From positions 22,183 through 40,869 of the forward strand of contig CAAAJI010000215.1 in NCBI GenBank assembly GCA_900642245.1: DNA of 18,687 nt, in the 5' to 3' direction. The notes beneath the pieces are model-generated. The model saw only the letters and a list, made by a program, of their open reading frames with translations, was not told the origin of the DNA and made no database searches. Shown here piece by piece: positions 9,169-17,941 of this stretch; the stretch's first letter is position 1, and each line of letters begins with the position of its first letter. A program made the position numbers and the translations under genes. The DNA comes from Fragilaria radians (lineage: Eukaryota; Bacillariophyta; Fragilariophyceae; Fragilariales; Fragilariaceae).

Positions 9169-10307
9169 TTAAATCATTCCTTTTGCGCAGTCGCTATCCA
9201 AGAACGTGTCCCAGTCAAACCTTAACGACTTGACCTTTTCCTCAACAACAGACTTAGAAGTCCCGTATTTTTCGTTCAGAAAATCGGGCAGTAAACGTGC
9301 AACAATCTCTTGCCCTAACTTCAATCCCGCAATGTTATCAGCTTGATAATGAACACCAGCAATAGTTCTAGCATAGGCAATGGCATAATCTGTCAGCTGC
9401 ACTTGACAAAGCTGATAGGGAGTGAGTTTCATTACAACTGGCATCCAAAGTGAAGCAGCACTACTCGCAGAATGCATTGCTGGCCAAGCTGGATGCGTTG
9501 GACAGCCTTCCGGGTACGCTGTAAATTGCGTTGCATTTCCGAGTTTCAACGCCCGGATGACCCTAACAACCTTCTTCGGGGGACCAATCGTCATGCTGCC
9601 AGAGGCAATCTGGAATGCCACTTCTTCTGGTCGCGCCAACCCTACATGCCATTTCAATGCAAAGTTATATGGCCCAACCCTTGCGATTGCCCACATCATC
9701 ATGTCACCAAGCAATACCATGCTTCTCAGAAAATCGACGATACTTACAGGTGACACAATACTTGCATCCATAGTTATAGCCTTTTCTTTTTTCCACTTTG
9801 ATAAAAGTGCAATATGATGAATTCCAAGAAATTCATCATGCACAGCTTCTGCAACATCATGAATGGAATAATCTTTCCAAGCGTCTGGAAGTGGCATTAT
9901 AATCTTCGGATCAATACCTTTACGCCTTAGCCTCTGTATCTTAGCGACATGCAATAACTCATCCCAATATGGACTAGAAGAGTTTTCAGATGGATGGAAT
10001 GGTGGACCACCTACAACCTCAATAGGCTATCGACACTCCAGGAGCAGCTGTAGCATTGCTCAAATGTCATAACTGAAGTACCCGAAGTGTATTTCAACCA
10101 TTGATAGGTAGCATTTGTAATCGGATAGTGTTTGGAGGTAAGGGGGAGATCAATTTGTGGCAAGTTATACTGCGGTATGGTTGAAACTTTGGAAAATCGA
10201 ACTGTCAGCTCATTCGTCGAGGAGACGGCATGCAACACTACAAAGAAGAGGATAAACATTTGCTCTACACGAAGTAAATATATGACCAAAATAGGAATCG
10301 TTTCCAT
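9169..10307 (-). CDS. Secreted vanadium haloperoxidase / PAP2-type protein
   Basis: Exon 1 runs 10307-10082. A 71-bp intron (10081-10011) begins GTACTT and ends TTGTAG, in phase 1. Exon 2 runs 10010-9169. The product is 355 residues, and splicing joins KYTSG to GPPFHPSENSSSPYWDELL in frame. The family oxidises halides with peroxide using vanadate, or acts as acid phosphatase on the same fold. Its vanadate/phosphate pocket is visible: KWHVGLARPE (Lys195, Arg202), HPAWPAMHSA (His255), and ARTIAGVHYQAD (Arg290, His296, Asp300). Spacings K-x6-R and R-x5-H match the family. The usual PSGH has become PAMH, so the Ser and Gly that line the vanadate site are Ala and Met; the catalytic His stays. The N-terminus is hydrophobic. 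A second ATG at 10259 gives a compact signal peptide (MFILFFVVLHAVSS), so it may be the true start. A further upstream exon is possible (10437-10406). Export is likely. Haloperoxidase versus phosphatase activity cannot be settled here. Confidence 0.85.
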
Positions 10308-10356
10308 TCCGAGATGCGTCTGACACGATTCCGAATTTTTTAGCTCAAGTTTGAAA

Positions 10357-10405
10357 CTGGCACACAAAACGTAAGAGAAAAAAATAGTCGGATAATAGGA
10401 CTTAC
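10357..10405 (-). other. Probable 5' intron of the haloperoxidase-like gene
   Basis: On the minus strand a 49-bp segment starts GTAAGTCC, has a T7 and pyrimidine run, and ends GTGTGCCAG. It has all the marks of a short intron. Upstream, ATGAAGAGACCG at 10437 would give an exon of 10 codons plus two bases, which joins exon 1 in the correct phase and would yield a 382-residue protein. That would bury the signal peptide about 27-43 residues inside. A 5' UTR intron with translation from 10307 or 10259 therefore seems at least as likely. Confidence 0.5.
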
Positions 10406-10603
10406 CAACTTGATGGGCCCAAAATCGGTCTCTTCATCCGCTGTTTGTAACTCGTTTTGTAATATAGCAGAAGTGCATTGAAGGCTATGGAGGAGTCGCA
10501 CAAGGAATGAAGTAAAATCGCTTGATTCCTACTTTATCGCATGCGTTTAGCCAATAGGAAGTGCTTTTACGTTGCTGTTTGCTCGTGGGGTGATATGATG
10601 CAT

Positions 10604-10615
10604 CCCCCCCCCCCC
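10604..10615 (+). repeat. C12 homopolymer
   Basis: Twelve consecutive C residues follow CAT. The run stands out in AT-rich sequence and lies about 300 bp upstream of the haloperoxidase-like start codon. Confidence 0.9.
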
Positions 10616-10901
10616 TCTTGACTTCATTCTCAGCTTACAATAATTACAAGGCTACTGAGAAATCCTGGATGATTTGCTAGTGAATAAAGCAACTGATTGT
10701 TATAAGTGCAGCCTTTTGACCCATGTCGGCGTTGAAAGTTGAAAGATACGAGCCTTCGATAATGTTTTCAGAATCTGTAACATGTGCCCAGACTCAACCA
10801 TATGATTTTATGAATTAATGTAAAACATTATCAGTATACTTAAGCTATGTAAAGTTAGTTTCATTACATGAATCCATGGAAAAATGGTAAAACTTACAAA
10901 T

Positions 10902-10946
10902 TATGTATATATGTATGTATGGATGTATGAAGGTATGCATGCATGA
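10902..10946 (+). repeat. Degenerate (TATG)n microsatellite
   Basis: Variants of TATG, including TATGTATATATGTATGTATGG, then GATGTATG and TATGCATGCATG, run for about 45 bp. It is a simple repeat with no coding link. Confidence 0.7.
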
Positions 10947-12068
10947 CGGATACTGTATATCACGAAAATATACTTTGTATTACTTTTACAAGCTTCATAT
11001 TGTGAGATGGGAACTTTGACGCAAATAATGATGGGGAATCGTGATTTGTTTACATTGGAAAATCCATTATACTCCCCATTTTGGAGCTTTCCATGGAACT
11101 AGTTTAATATAGAAGTAATTCACTACTAACCTGTAAGTCTAGGAAATTAGGGTAACCTGTTGATCATTGAATCATTTTTTCTAGCGCCGTAAATTCGGAG
11201 GAAATGAAATCCATAAAGCCTGAAATACAAAAAGAAGATGCACAATAGAGGCAGGAAAAGAACAACGTGAAAGATTTTATTGAATGGATGAACAAATGGA
11301 GTTAAATTGCAACAAGCATTCACTACCAACTAAGGCTCTCTTTTCATCACCCCATGTCAATTCCATTTTTCTATGACAACACCTCGGACATTCCCACCTC
11401 ATGAGATAAGAGGAAAATATACGCCATCAGTGCCTGTGTACCTTCCATAACGGTGCACATTACTCTTCACAGACTCTAGACAAATTCTGAATTACGTTTT
11501 TTGTTCCTCTGCTTACATGTCGCAAATGCGTTTTGACCATGCATTTTCAGTCGTATCCTTCTTATTACTTTGGATCATAATTTGGGGAGGAAAAAACAAT
11601 GAATTAAAATTTGATACAAATAATTTATAAAATCAAAAGAGAATATGAGCAAGGAGTTCCTGCCAACCTAGTTCATTGTCTTAGTCTTTATCTCCTTCCA
11701 ACATGTTGCCATACAAATTTTGTTAAACCGTTTGAGTTGCTAGCCGGAATTCATATTCTGAAGCATGTATGACAAAAGTTTTCAACATCAGCCTCCAAGA
11801 CATGTGTGTATATTACTCTGGGAGTATGTTAAAACTCTAGTCTTTTTAAGCCAATGTGAAATTTGAGTTATCATTTTTTCTTGCTCAGCATAAATTTGAT
11901 TGAAACTTTACCATTTGAGATTAAAATAAAGGTATTTAAGGGAGGTGAGTTGTAGTGCTCTTACACTTCAGTCCATGGTATCACTTTCCACTTTACATCC
12001 CATCTTTTCTTCAAGAGCGAATATTGCTTGCTACTCCTCTAGTGCCACATCCAGCACAACCACTATCA

Positions 12069-12506
12069 TTATTCTTTTCTGAATTCCAAGTCCAAAATAT
12101 ACATTGGTCTTGGATGTGTTTAATTTCTGGAACCATTGGGATGGAATGGAGCCTTTCTGTAACTATTGACCTGCTGTCTAAATTCGATCCGTGAAATTTC
12201 ACTCATTGGTCTATATAGGTATGCAACATTTTTGAACCACCAAATGTACCTAGCCTCTGGTATATTCATCTGAGCCTGCCATATGAGAAATATTCCTAAT
12301 TGCAGCTTGTTTTATCATATATATCACACATTGTTTTCTGGATAACAGTCATTGCCTTTTCCTGTCATAAGGTCTCTGATCTTGTCAAAGTTTAGAAGTT
12401 CCTCTGATTTGTGTCTCAGCCGTTCATATCCCTCTTTGTTCACTGAACCTTTTATCTGATTGATTTGGACTTCCTTAAATCCAAAGTTGTTTTGCCCGCT
12501 ACTGCG
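12069..12506 (-). pseudogene. Coding-like minus-strand tract, unrecognised
   Basis: On the minus strand one frame is open from 12506 to 12327 (60 codons). It contains GFKEVQINQIKGSVNKEGYE, EELLNFDKIRDLMTG and KGNDCYPENN. A possible 54-bp intron (12329-12276, GTGTGA to GGCAG) keeps the frame. It leads to a second open part (12275-12123) with PEARYIWWFKNVAYLYRPMS and SYRKAPFHPNGSRN. One TAA later the same frame still reads PRPMYILDLEFRKE. The amino-acid composition looks like real protein, and the intron removes three stops without changing frame. There is no good ATG, the donor is weak and a stop interrupts the end, so this may be a decayed gene or the inner exons of an intact one. I do not recognise the family. 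Confidence 0.3.
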
Positions 12507-12734
12507 TTATAGGAATTGCATGAATAACTTTAGTGTAGAAAGAATAAAAAAGAATCGAATTGATCGATAATCAAACTACTTGTCGAGTATCGGACTTCAT
12601 TAGGCAAGAATCGAGCAACTCTCGTCAAGAAGAGACATTTAGTTATCCATTTCAAAGAGTTTACTTCTGCTTTCAGGGCATTCTGAATTCTGAATATCAA
12701 CCTCACAGATGGTAGCAATATAAAGGTAGAAAGC

Positions 12735-13784
12735 ATGCGTGTATTTACAGTCTATGCTACCCCTCTTATTGTATTGGTTATTCTGTTGATCTATAATGAA
12801 TTCCATATTCATATTCTATATGGAAAAACCACTCTCAACAAGGATTGGTGGAGAAATGCCGAGTCAACAACGCTTGTCATACCTCCTCCGCGAACTAAAG
12901 TGTGTATAGTACAAATTGACAATCGCTACCAGTCGGATGATTTATGCATTCCAAATCTAGGCTCGTTAATGGAGCTCAAAAGCATATATCTTCGCCTGAA
13001 AAATAATAATTCAAATCAGACTGGTCTACATTTCTGGCAGCTTTCGTTGCTGCTGAACAAAGCATACGCTCTTAGACACGGATATACTCTCCTGATAAGC
13101 AATATGACGGCATATAATGCTACACTGATAAATACCGGTCGAAATCCTGCCTGGATGAAAGTTCACTTTATTTATGACCTCCAAAATCAATTGTCTCCCA
13201 CCGAATGCGAGTGGTTCTCCTTTTTGGATTCGGACTCTTTCTTTTGGATGGATGGTCACCGATTGTCATTGGATGACTTTTTTGCAACAGCATCAGTCCA
13301 CGAGGTATCCCTTGATTACGATGAGAGAGAGAGTTCTAGGCAGGGATTGAGAGGCTACCTGCCATGGCAGAACCAGTCTCAGGTATTTATGATTGGACAA
13401 AATGGTCAATATGACCATGAAGATCTTGGTAATCTGAAAAAGAGACTGGATCCTAAGGGTGACTTTGCATGCACTGGAGTTTGGTTTGTCAAAAATTCGG
13501 AACTAGGAAAAGACATCATGCGACAATGGAGAGATGGTACTGATCAATCATTAGAAACTCGTCAAGTCCTTAGGAAGTTTAGATATCATGTCCCATGGGA
13601 ACAGCGTGGATTTACTCGCCTTCTGTATCCCAAATTTCAAAAGGAAATCTCGATATTTCCATTTCGAGACTTTAATAAGCGTGATGGCCGTGCCATACGA
13701 CATGTATGGACTCAATTTGGCCATGAACGGATACCACGGATGGTTCAAGCATTGGACGAAATTTTGAAGACGTCAATAGAATAA
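12735..13784 (+). CDS. GT34-like galactosyl/mannosyltransferase (GMA12/MNN10 type)
   Basis: A single open frame encodes 349 residues. Residues about 5-20 form a hydrophobic signal anchor (TVYATPLIVLVILLIY), giving Golgi type II topology. The family transfers galactose, mannose or xylose from nucleotide sugars to glycans using a metal bound by a DxD motif. Family features appear in order. These are NKAYALRHGY (108-117), PAWMKVHFIYD (138-148), FLDSDSFFWM with the DSD motif (164-173), FACTGVWFVKNS (244-255, the position of the usual NTGxxxIKNS), WEQRGF (288-293) and a C-terminal HVW.QFGHERI segment (323-333). Length fits the family. Sequons occur near residues 93, 123, 128 and 213. The ATG is the first in frame and directly precedes the anchor. 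No intron is needed. Donor and acceptor are not predictable; cell-wall or secreted glycan synthesis is an inference. The nearest upstream tract is the unassigned minus-strand one. Confidence 0.85.
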   Translation: MRVFTVYATPLIVLVILLIYNEFHIHILYGKTTLNKDWWRNAESTTLVIPPPRTKVCIVQIDNRYQSDDLCIPNLGSLMELKSIYLRLKNNNSNQTGLHFWQLSLLLNKAYALRHGYTLLISNMTAYNATLINTGRNPAWMKVHFIYDLQNQLSPTECEWFSFLDSDSFFWMDGHRLSLDDFFATASVHEVSLDYDERESSRQGLRGYLPWQNQSQVFMIGQNGQYDHEDLGNLKKRLDPKGDFACTGVWFVKNSELGKDIMRQWRDGTDQSLETRQVLRKFRYHVPWEQRGFTRLLYPKFQKEISIFPFRDFNKRDGRAIRHVWTQFGHERIPRMVQALDEILKTSIE

Positions 13785-14160
13785 AGTAATGTTGTATATA
13801 TATTGCTCTTGTAATTCTCAACCTTGTCTCAACTTGTGATGTTATTTGTATGCGTTCCTAATTCGTCTGTATCCATATGGATTGTTTTCATTTCCCTTTC
13901 AGGATAAGGAAAAAACCATTGTCCATTTGTTCCTCCATGAAGCCACATTTTGCATCCATGCATATGGAGCTCCTGCCTCAGGGACAATTGTTGGAAAGAG
14001 GAACCACGTCCATGTAAGTAAGGTGTATCAATTTCACATACATCTCTCGCATCAAAAAAGTATTAAGGTAAAATCATCTAGCATACTTTAAATTTATAAT
14101 ACTTATTGGTCAAGTGCTACCAACTAAAACATCCTGCATCAAACTGTTGTCATGCTTGAT
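13785..14160. other. 3' flank of the GT34-like gene, no gene seen
   Basis: An open frame at 13846-14091 has no recognisable content and lies in the 3' flank of the transferase gene. Nothing else is supported. Confidence 0.4.
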
Positions 14161-15010
14161 TAGATGCTTGCCAACCTAAAAAGAACATTTTGGGAACAAG
14201 CCAAACTCTACGTAGCCTTTTGATTCATTTGCTGCTCTTTATTATGTCCGAAATGTTTGAGCCTTTTTGCATTGCCTTTGAAATATCAAGAACTATTTGG
14301 CTTCCTAATCAGTTGGTGCATCCAAGAAATCAACCAAATTTAAAGCCACATCTGCATTTTCAATCACCAAGACTATTTTTGTATGTTCTTCCTCCCATGA
14401 ATCCAGACAGAAAAATGAACCAACTTTTCAATTCTAAAGTGTTTATCATGGCTTTCTTATTCTTGTTGATTCGTCTAGTTTCAATAAAACCCTTGAAATA
14501 TCCTTTTCAAATTTAGAGTCAGATAGGCCTTCCTTAGTCTTGTCAATATTTACCTTAGACTTGATCCAATTTTTACTACTTTTGTTCCACCAGATGATAT
14601 TTCTTGAATGACTTGTTTCGTCTTCGGATTTAGAACTCTATAAACATTATCTGTACGATCTGAGATACCCAGCAAAACAAGCAGTACCTCAATCATTTTG
14701 CTTCAGTTGTAGCTTAACTCTTGTTAATCAAATACCTATTTTCATCAATTGTTTAAGTCTTTTGGTAACTTAAACCTGTAATTAAACAATAATTCCAATG
14801 ACGTCTTTCCTTTCTATTTGTGAATTCTAATGCCTTAAGAAGTTCACATAACTTTTTGAATTTCTCAGTTCATTCATCGATTCAATTTGCTTTTTCTTTG
14901 AGTTCAGACTTCAAAAAGTAACGTAAGAGTATCCTATATTGTTGTAAACAATAAACACCCAAAACTTTGAAGCACCAAAGCTCATTTTTTATATTGAGAG
15001 TAATTCTAAA
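14160..15010 (-). pseudogene. Antisense copia integrase relic
   Basis: Read on the minus strand, the piece starts with a decayed LELLSI-KM segment followed by SFGASKFWVFIVYNNIGYS (about 14995-14920). This is the opening of a copia integrase core, where VDDYTGY-like sequence is usual. A YVTF-LKSELKEKAN segment follows after a frameshift. Near 14675-14600, ISDRTDNVYRVLNPKTKQVI matches the integrase C-terminal GDxYRxxNPKTKxVI region. KVNIDKTKEGLSDSKFEKDI (about 14550-14490) and a linker toward the reverse transcriptase come next. The middle of the core with the catalytic Asp and Glu is missing or unrecognisable. Many stops and frameshifts make it non-functional. It runs opposite to the neighbouring element at 15379-18125. 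Confidence 0.7.
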
Positions 15011-15015
15011 TCAAG

Positions 15016-15039
15016 CCTCCCCCCCTCCCCCCCCCCTCC
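15016..15039. repeat. C-rich homopyrimidine tract
   Basis: Twenty-four pyrimidines, including C7 and C10 runs separated by single T residues, abut the start of the antisense integrase relic. The G-rich complement could form a quadruplex. Confidence 0.9.
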
Positions 15040-15163
15040 AGCATTCTACTGCCACCCTTCAAGCCCTTATTGACATTTTTCTGTCTTGTTTTAATAGGCA
15101 CTAAATGTTCCTATGACTTCTTAACCTAACGCATTTCCTGTTCATCATAGACTTACCGCATCA

Positions 15164-15370
15164 CAATGTCTCAAAAATCTTATGCAAGGCGTTGATGTCA
15201 ATCATGTCCTTCAAACTTGACTGCACGGAGTCAGTCACTTCACAATCAAAATCATGCAATAGGAAGTTCTTTGCTGTCACAAATCTGTCGAAAAAGATAG
15301 CAACATTTTCTGTTACTAACTCATTCATCGCACCATCCTTACTCGGGTTGGGGTGTTTTTGATTTACCTT
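15164..15370 (-). other. Open minus-strand stretch, unrecognised
   Basis: A frame of 69 codons on the minus strand contains VNQKHPNPSKDGAMNELVTE, FFDRFVTAKNFLLHDFDCE and SLKDMIDINALHKIFETL. The internal ATG is at 15328. A consensus donor (GTAAGTC) lies about five bases past the stop, so this might be a mutated exon. It lies between the two copia fragments and matches no copia domain known to me. Chance remains a real possibility. Confidence 0.2.
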
Positions 15371-15378
15371 TTATTCAT

Positions 15379-15960
15379 TTGGCATTCATGTTTGAGTCAA
15401 GATTGGTGTATGGCCGGATTTTGAGTGAGAAGTTTCTGGCAAATGCCATGCGATACGGATTTAAGGATGTTGTCCATTCCCAAGGGAGATTAAAGTTTGA
15501 TGAAGATTCGGATTTGGGGAAGAAAATGATGAACGCTATTGAGTTAAATGAGATTGCCCAGCCAGAACTTTTGCTTTCCATTGATGCCAAGACCGGTAAT
15601 GGAAAGATTGCGGTAAGTATTGTGAAAGGATGTGAGAGCAAGGATTATCCTGGTGGCAATGCAGCAAATACATGGGAGAAACGAACCTATATCAGGCCCT
15701 TCCATGGTCAAGTTAGACAAGCAATTCACGGAGTCTTTTTTCAAGAAAGCTGAGGATCCTGAAGTTTTGATTACACAGCCAGAAGATAATTGTGTAAGAC
15801 TTGAAGATATGGGTTCTGGTATCTCAGAAAGGCAATTTATGACCCATGTGTTGAATAATCATATGCCAGATTATGATTTTCAAGTTGCTTTGTTGGAAAA
15901 AAAAGAAGGGGAATGTCAAAAACACCTTAACTGTTGGCGTAATAGGAGCAGAGTTGCGCT
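15379..15960 (+). pseudogene. Copia gag (capsid part), frameshifted
   Basis: The first frame carries LSEKFLANAMRYGFKDVVHS, ELLLSIDAKTGNGKIAVSIV and GCESKDYPGGNAANTWEK. Near 15700 the reading moves to another frame with VKLDKQFTESFFKKAEDPEV, CVRLEDMGSGISERQFMTHV and PDYDFQVALLEKK. These are typical UBN2-type copia capsid segments. A run of eight A residues near 15900 marks the next frame change, after which the nucleocapsid part begins. All three frames are needed for the full gag homology. Confidence 0.8.
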
Positions 15961-16270
15961 TGCGCTTTGAAAGATTTAATAATAATACTGGTGAAGCTTT
16001 GGAAGAAATGGCGTTTTATAGCGGTCACTTGAATGGTGAATGCAGAAAATATGGAAAGAAGTGGCATACGCTGTTCAAATGTAAAAGTCGAAGAAATCAA
16101 AATGTCAAGCAAAGCTGTCTCGAGCTCAAGAAAAAGAACTCAAGACTCAAGTACCCAACAATAATCCTTCTCGAAAGAACTATGTGTCACAAGATATGGC
16201 TTTTGCAGCAACATCGGATGCAGAAAAGATTACCGACAACATTTGGATTTATGATAGTGGTGCAAGTTCA
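15905..16270 (+). pseudogene. Copia nucleocapsid and protease start
   Basis: The frame open from 15873 holds a decayed zinc knuckle at 16041-16082, CRKYGKKWHTLFKC. Spacing is the classic C-x2-C-x4-H-x4-C, but the second Cys is Tyr. In another frame, NIWIYDSGASSH (16238-16273) carries the aspartic protease site DSGAS at 16253-16267. A TGA follows directly, so a read-through product would end at the catalytic site. Confidence 0.75.
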
Positions 16271-16860
16271 CATTGATGCTAGAGAGATCAAAAAGGACAT
16301 TGGAGTTGGAAATGGTGATCTCTCAATAGCAACAAAGATTAGAAGTCTCAATTTCAAAATAATTCAAATTGATGGATCAACTTTGGATATCATCCTTAAT
16401 GATGTTCACTTTGTTCCAGATCTTTGGGTGAATTTATTCAGTATCAATCAAGCTTTAATGAAAGGTCATAAGATCAGCAAGGACAAATTCACCATCCCGT
16501 TAAGCACGGGATTGTCTAGAATCACTTTTGATAGAGTTTTCAAGGCCAATGAGGGAATCATAGCTTATGACAATCCTGTTGCATGTAACGCTATGAATGA
16601 TATATCCTCAGGAAATGGGTTGAGATTAATAAGTTTTACAAGATGTTAGGTCAATGTGGTTCAGATAGGTCGTAAAAGACAGCCAGGATTCATGATTTCA
16701 AGTTAATTGGAACATTTGTTATTTGTAATGAATGCGTGGTTTCGAATGCTAGACAGAAGAAACCCGAAGAAAAAGTGGAAGGAAGCAAGTCAAATCCCTG
16801 GGGAAAGGCTCTACATTGATATTAGCTCTATTAAGGATGCTAGCTAGCTACTTAACTGTC
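16271..16860 (+). pseudogene. Copia protease tail and integrase N-terminus
   Basis: LNDVHFVPDLWVNLFSINQA and MKGHKISKDKF (about 16395-16490) are the usual segment after the protease motif. Then LGQCGSDR, a CNECVVSNARQKK-like zinc-binding segment with its CxxC pair (about 16720-16770), and LYIDISSIKD (16809-16838) mark the integrase N-terminus and the first strand of its core. The rest of the integrase is absent. Beyond about 16845 the sequence jumps to reverse transcriptase through a short TAGCTAGCTA stretch. Stops occur after 16646. Confidence 0.7.
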
Positions 16861-16865
16861 AACAA

Positions 16866-17486
16866 TTATTTCGAGCTAGATTGTTCTCCTGTAGTTATAG
16901 TCAAATACCAGGAATTACTTTAAATGAGAGTTTTGCCCCTGTCATCAATGATGAGAGTTTTAGAATCATGTTGATAGCTAAAATCATGTGGGAATTTCAA
17001 GCTTCAATCATCAATCTTGAGACCGACGTTTTACATGGAAAATTGAGACAAAAATCTACATTAATGTTTCCAATTATCATGATAATTGGGATCCATGTTG
17101 ATGATTGTCTTGTTTTAGGTAAAGAAGAGGGCATCAATCATTTGATTTGTAGATTTGCAGTTGAAGGGTTTCTCTTTCCATGTTGAAAGGGACTTAAAGA
17201 CAACTTGAGTGGTTGCATTGCGGAAAATGTCGAGAAACGTGAAATTTTTGACACTTCAACCCTTTTATTAACAAGTTCATTGATAAGCTTAGCAATGAAG
17301 TCATTGACAAGAGACTTTATGGAACTCCTGGAAAGCCAAGATTCAACTCCTGAAACTCCAAGATTCAAAGTGATTCGTCCGGACGAAGACTCAGACACAA
17401 TGCATCAAAGTATACACAGAAATTATCGTTCAGATCTTGGCATGCTTTTATATTTGATTAAATATTCAAGACCTGTTCTGAGCAAT
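16866..17486 (+). pseudogene. Copia reverse transcriptase, two parts
   Basis: RARLFSCSYSQIPGITLNES and FAPVINDESFRIMLI are the standard copia RT opening. The first catalytic Asp of the usual D-V-E-T-A-F-L-H-G is Asn here (INLETDVLHG). After LMFP (about 17072) about 80 residues are missing. The next block is IIGIHVDDCLVLGKEE, in which the YVDD box is HVDD (17094-17105). Past 17180 the frame changes several times through INKFIDKLSNEVIDKRLYG. The domain ends with RNYRSDLGMLLYLIKYSRP (about 17418-17474). Loss of palm residues and frameshifts make it inactive. Confidence 0.8.
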
Positions 17487-17895
17487 CCGGAAACAAGAGT
17501 TAGTTTGACTGGTTTCATCTTTTATTTGCAAAACGTGCCTGTTGGTTGGTGTTCATATGCACAAAGAGGACTTAATTTATTCAGCAGTGACACTGAATAT
17601 GTTGTCTTGTCTGAAGCTGACAAGGCAATCAGACTTGTCTACTTCATTCTTTGTGACATTGTAATTAAACTAGAATTTGCCAATTATGGTCAACACTGAT
17701 AATGTTGGCGCTTTGTTTATGAGTCAAAATTCCTTGATAGGCGTACAAAGCCAGCACGTTGATACCAGATATCACTTTATCCGAAAGATGGAAGAGTACA
17801 AATTGAATTCATAATGTCCAGTGCAATTCCGCTATTTTCACTGAGAAGTTCGTCAGGAATTGTATGAAAGGCATGAAATGAAGTTTCTTGGGATT
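17487..17895 (+). pseudogene. Copia RNase H, 5'-deleted
   Basis: Directly after SRPVLSN the sequence becomes PETRVSLTGFIFYLQNVPVG, so the connection and the first RNase H strand with its catalytic Asp are deleted. SSDTEYVVLSEADKAIRLVY (about 17586-17645) keeps the (S/A)EAEY-like site with Asp for Glu at one position. After a frameshift, VNTDNVGALFMSQNSLIG and QHVDTRYHFIRKMEE follow, then a QELYERHEMKF-like end. The same region forms the relic at 720-975. Confidence 0.8.
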
Positions 17896-17941
17896 GCTGA
17901 AGATTTTAGCTGTAAATGAACGTTTCAGTCTAGGAATGGTA

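Larger units (their letters stand above)
10440..12068. other. 1.6-kb stretch without a recognised gene
   Basis: The left edge is the 5' flank of the haloperoxidase-like gene. Beyond it I find only short AT-rich frames, a C12 run and a degenerate TATG repeat. No tRNA-like B box, copia motif or other family is recognisable. Confidence 0.4.

Noticed and set aside
9422..9817. Open frames of 131 and 93 codons on the plus strand.
   Set aside because: They lie wholly antisense to exon 2 of the haloperoxidase-like gene, whose frame carries the conserved pocket residues.
11955..12194. A plus-strand frame of 79 codons.
   Set aside because: It is opposite the minus-strand coding-like tract and has a low-complexity hydrophobic start with no recognisable family.
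14190..14516. A plus-strand frame of 108 codons.
   Set aside because: It is the antisense of the copia integrase C-terminal relic, whose minus-strand reading has clear family motifs.
16739..16747. TTTCGAATGC-like stretches, also near 5072, as tRNA B boxes.
   Set aside because: No A box, acceptor stem or anticodon arm could be paired with either.
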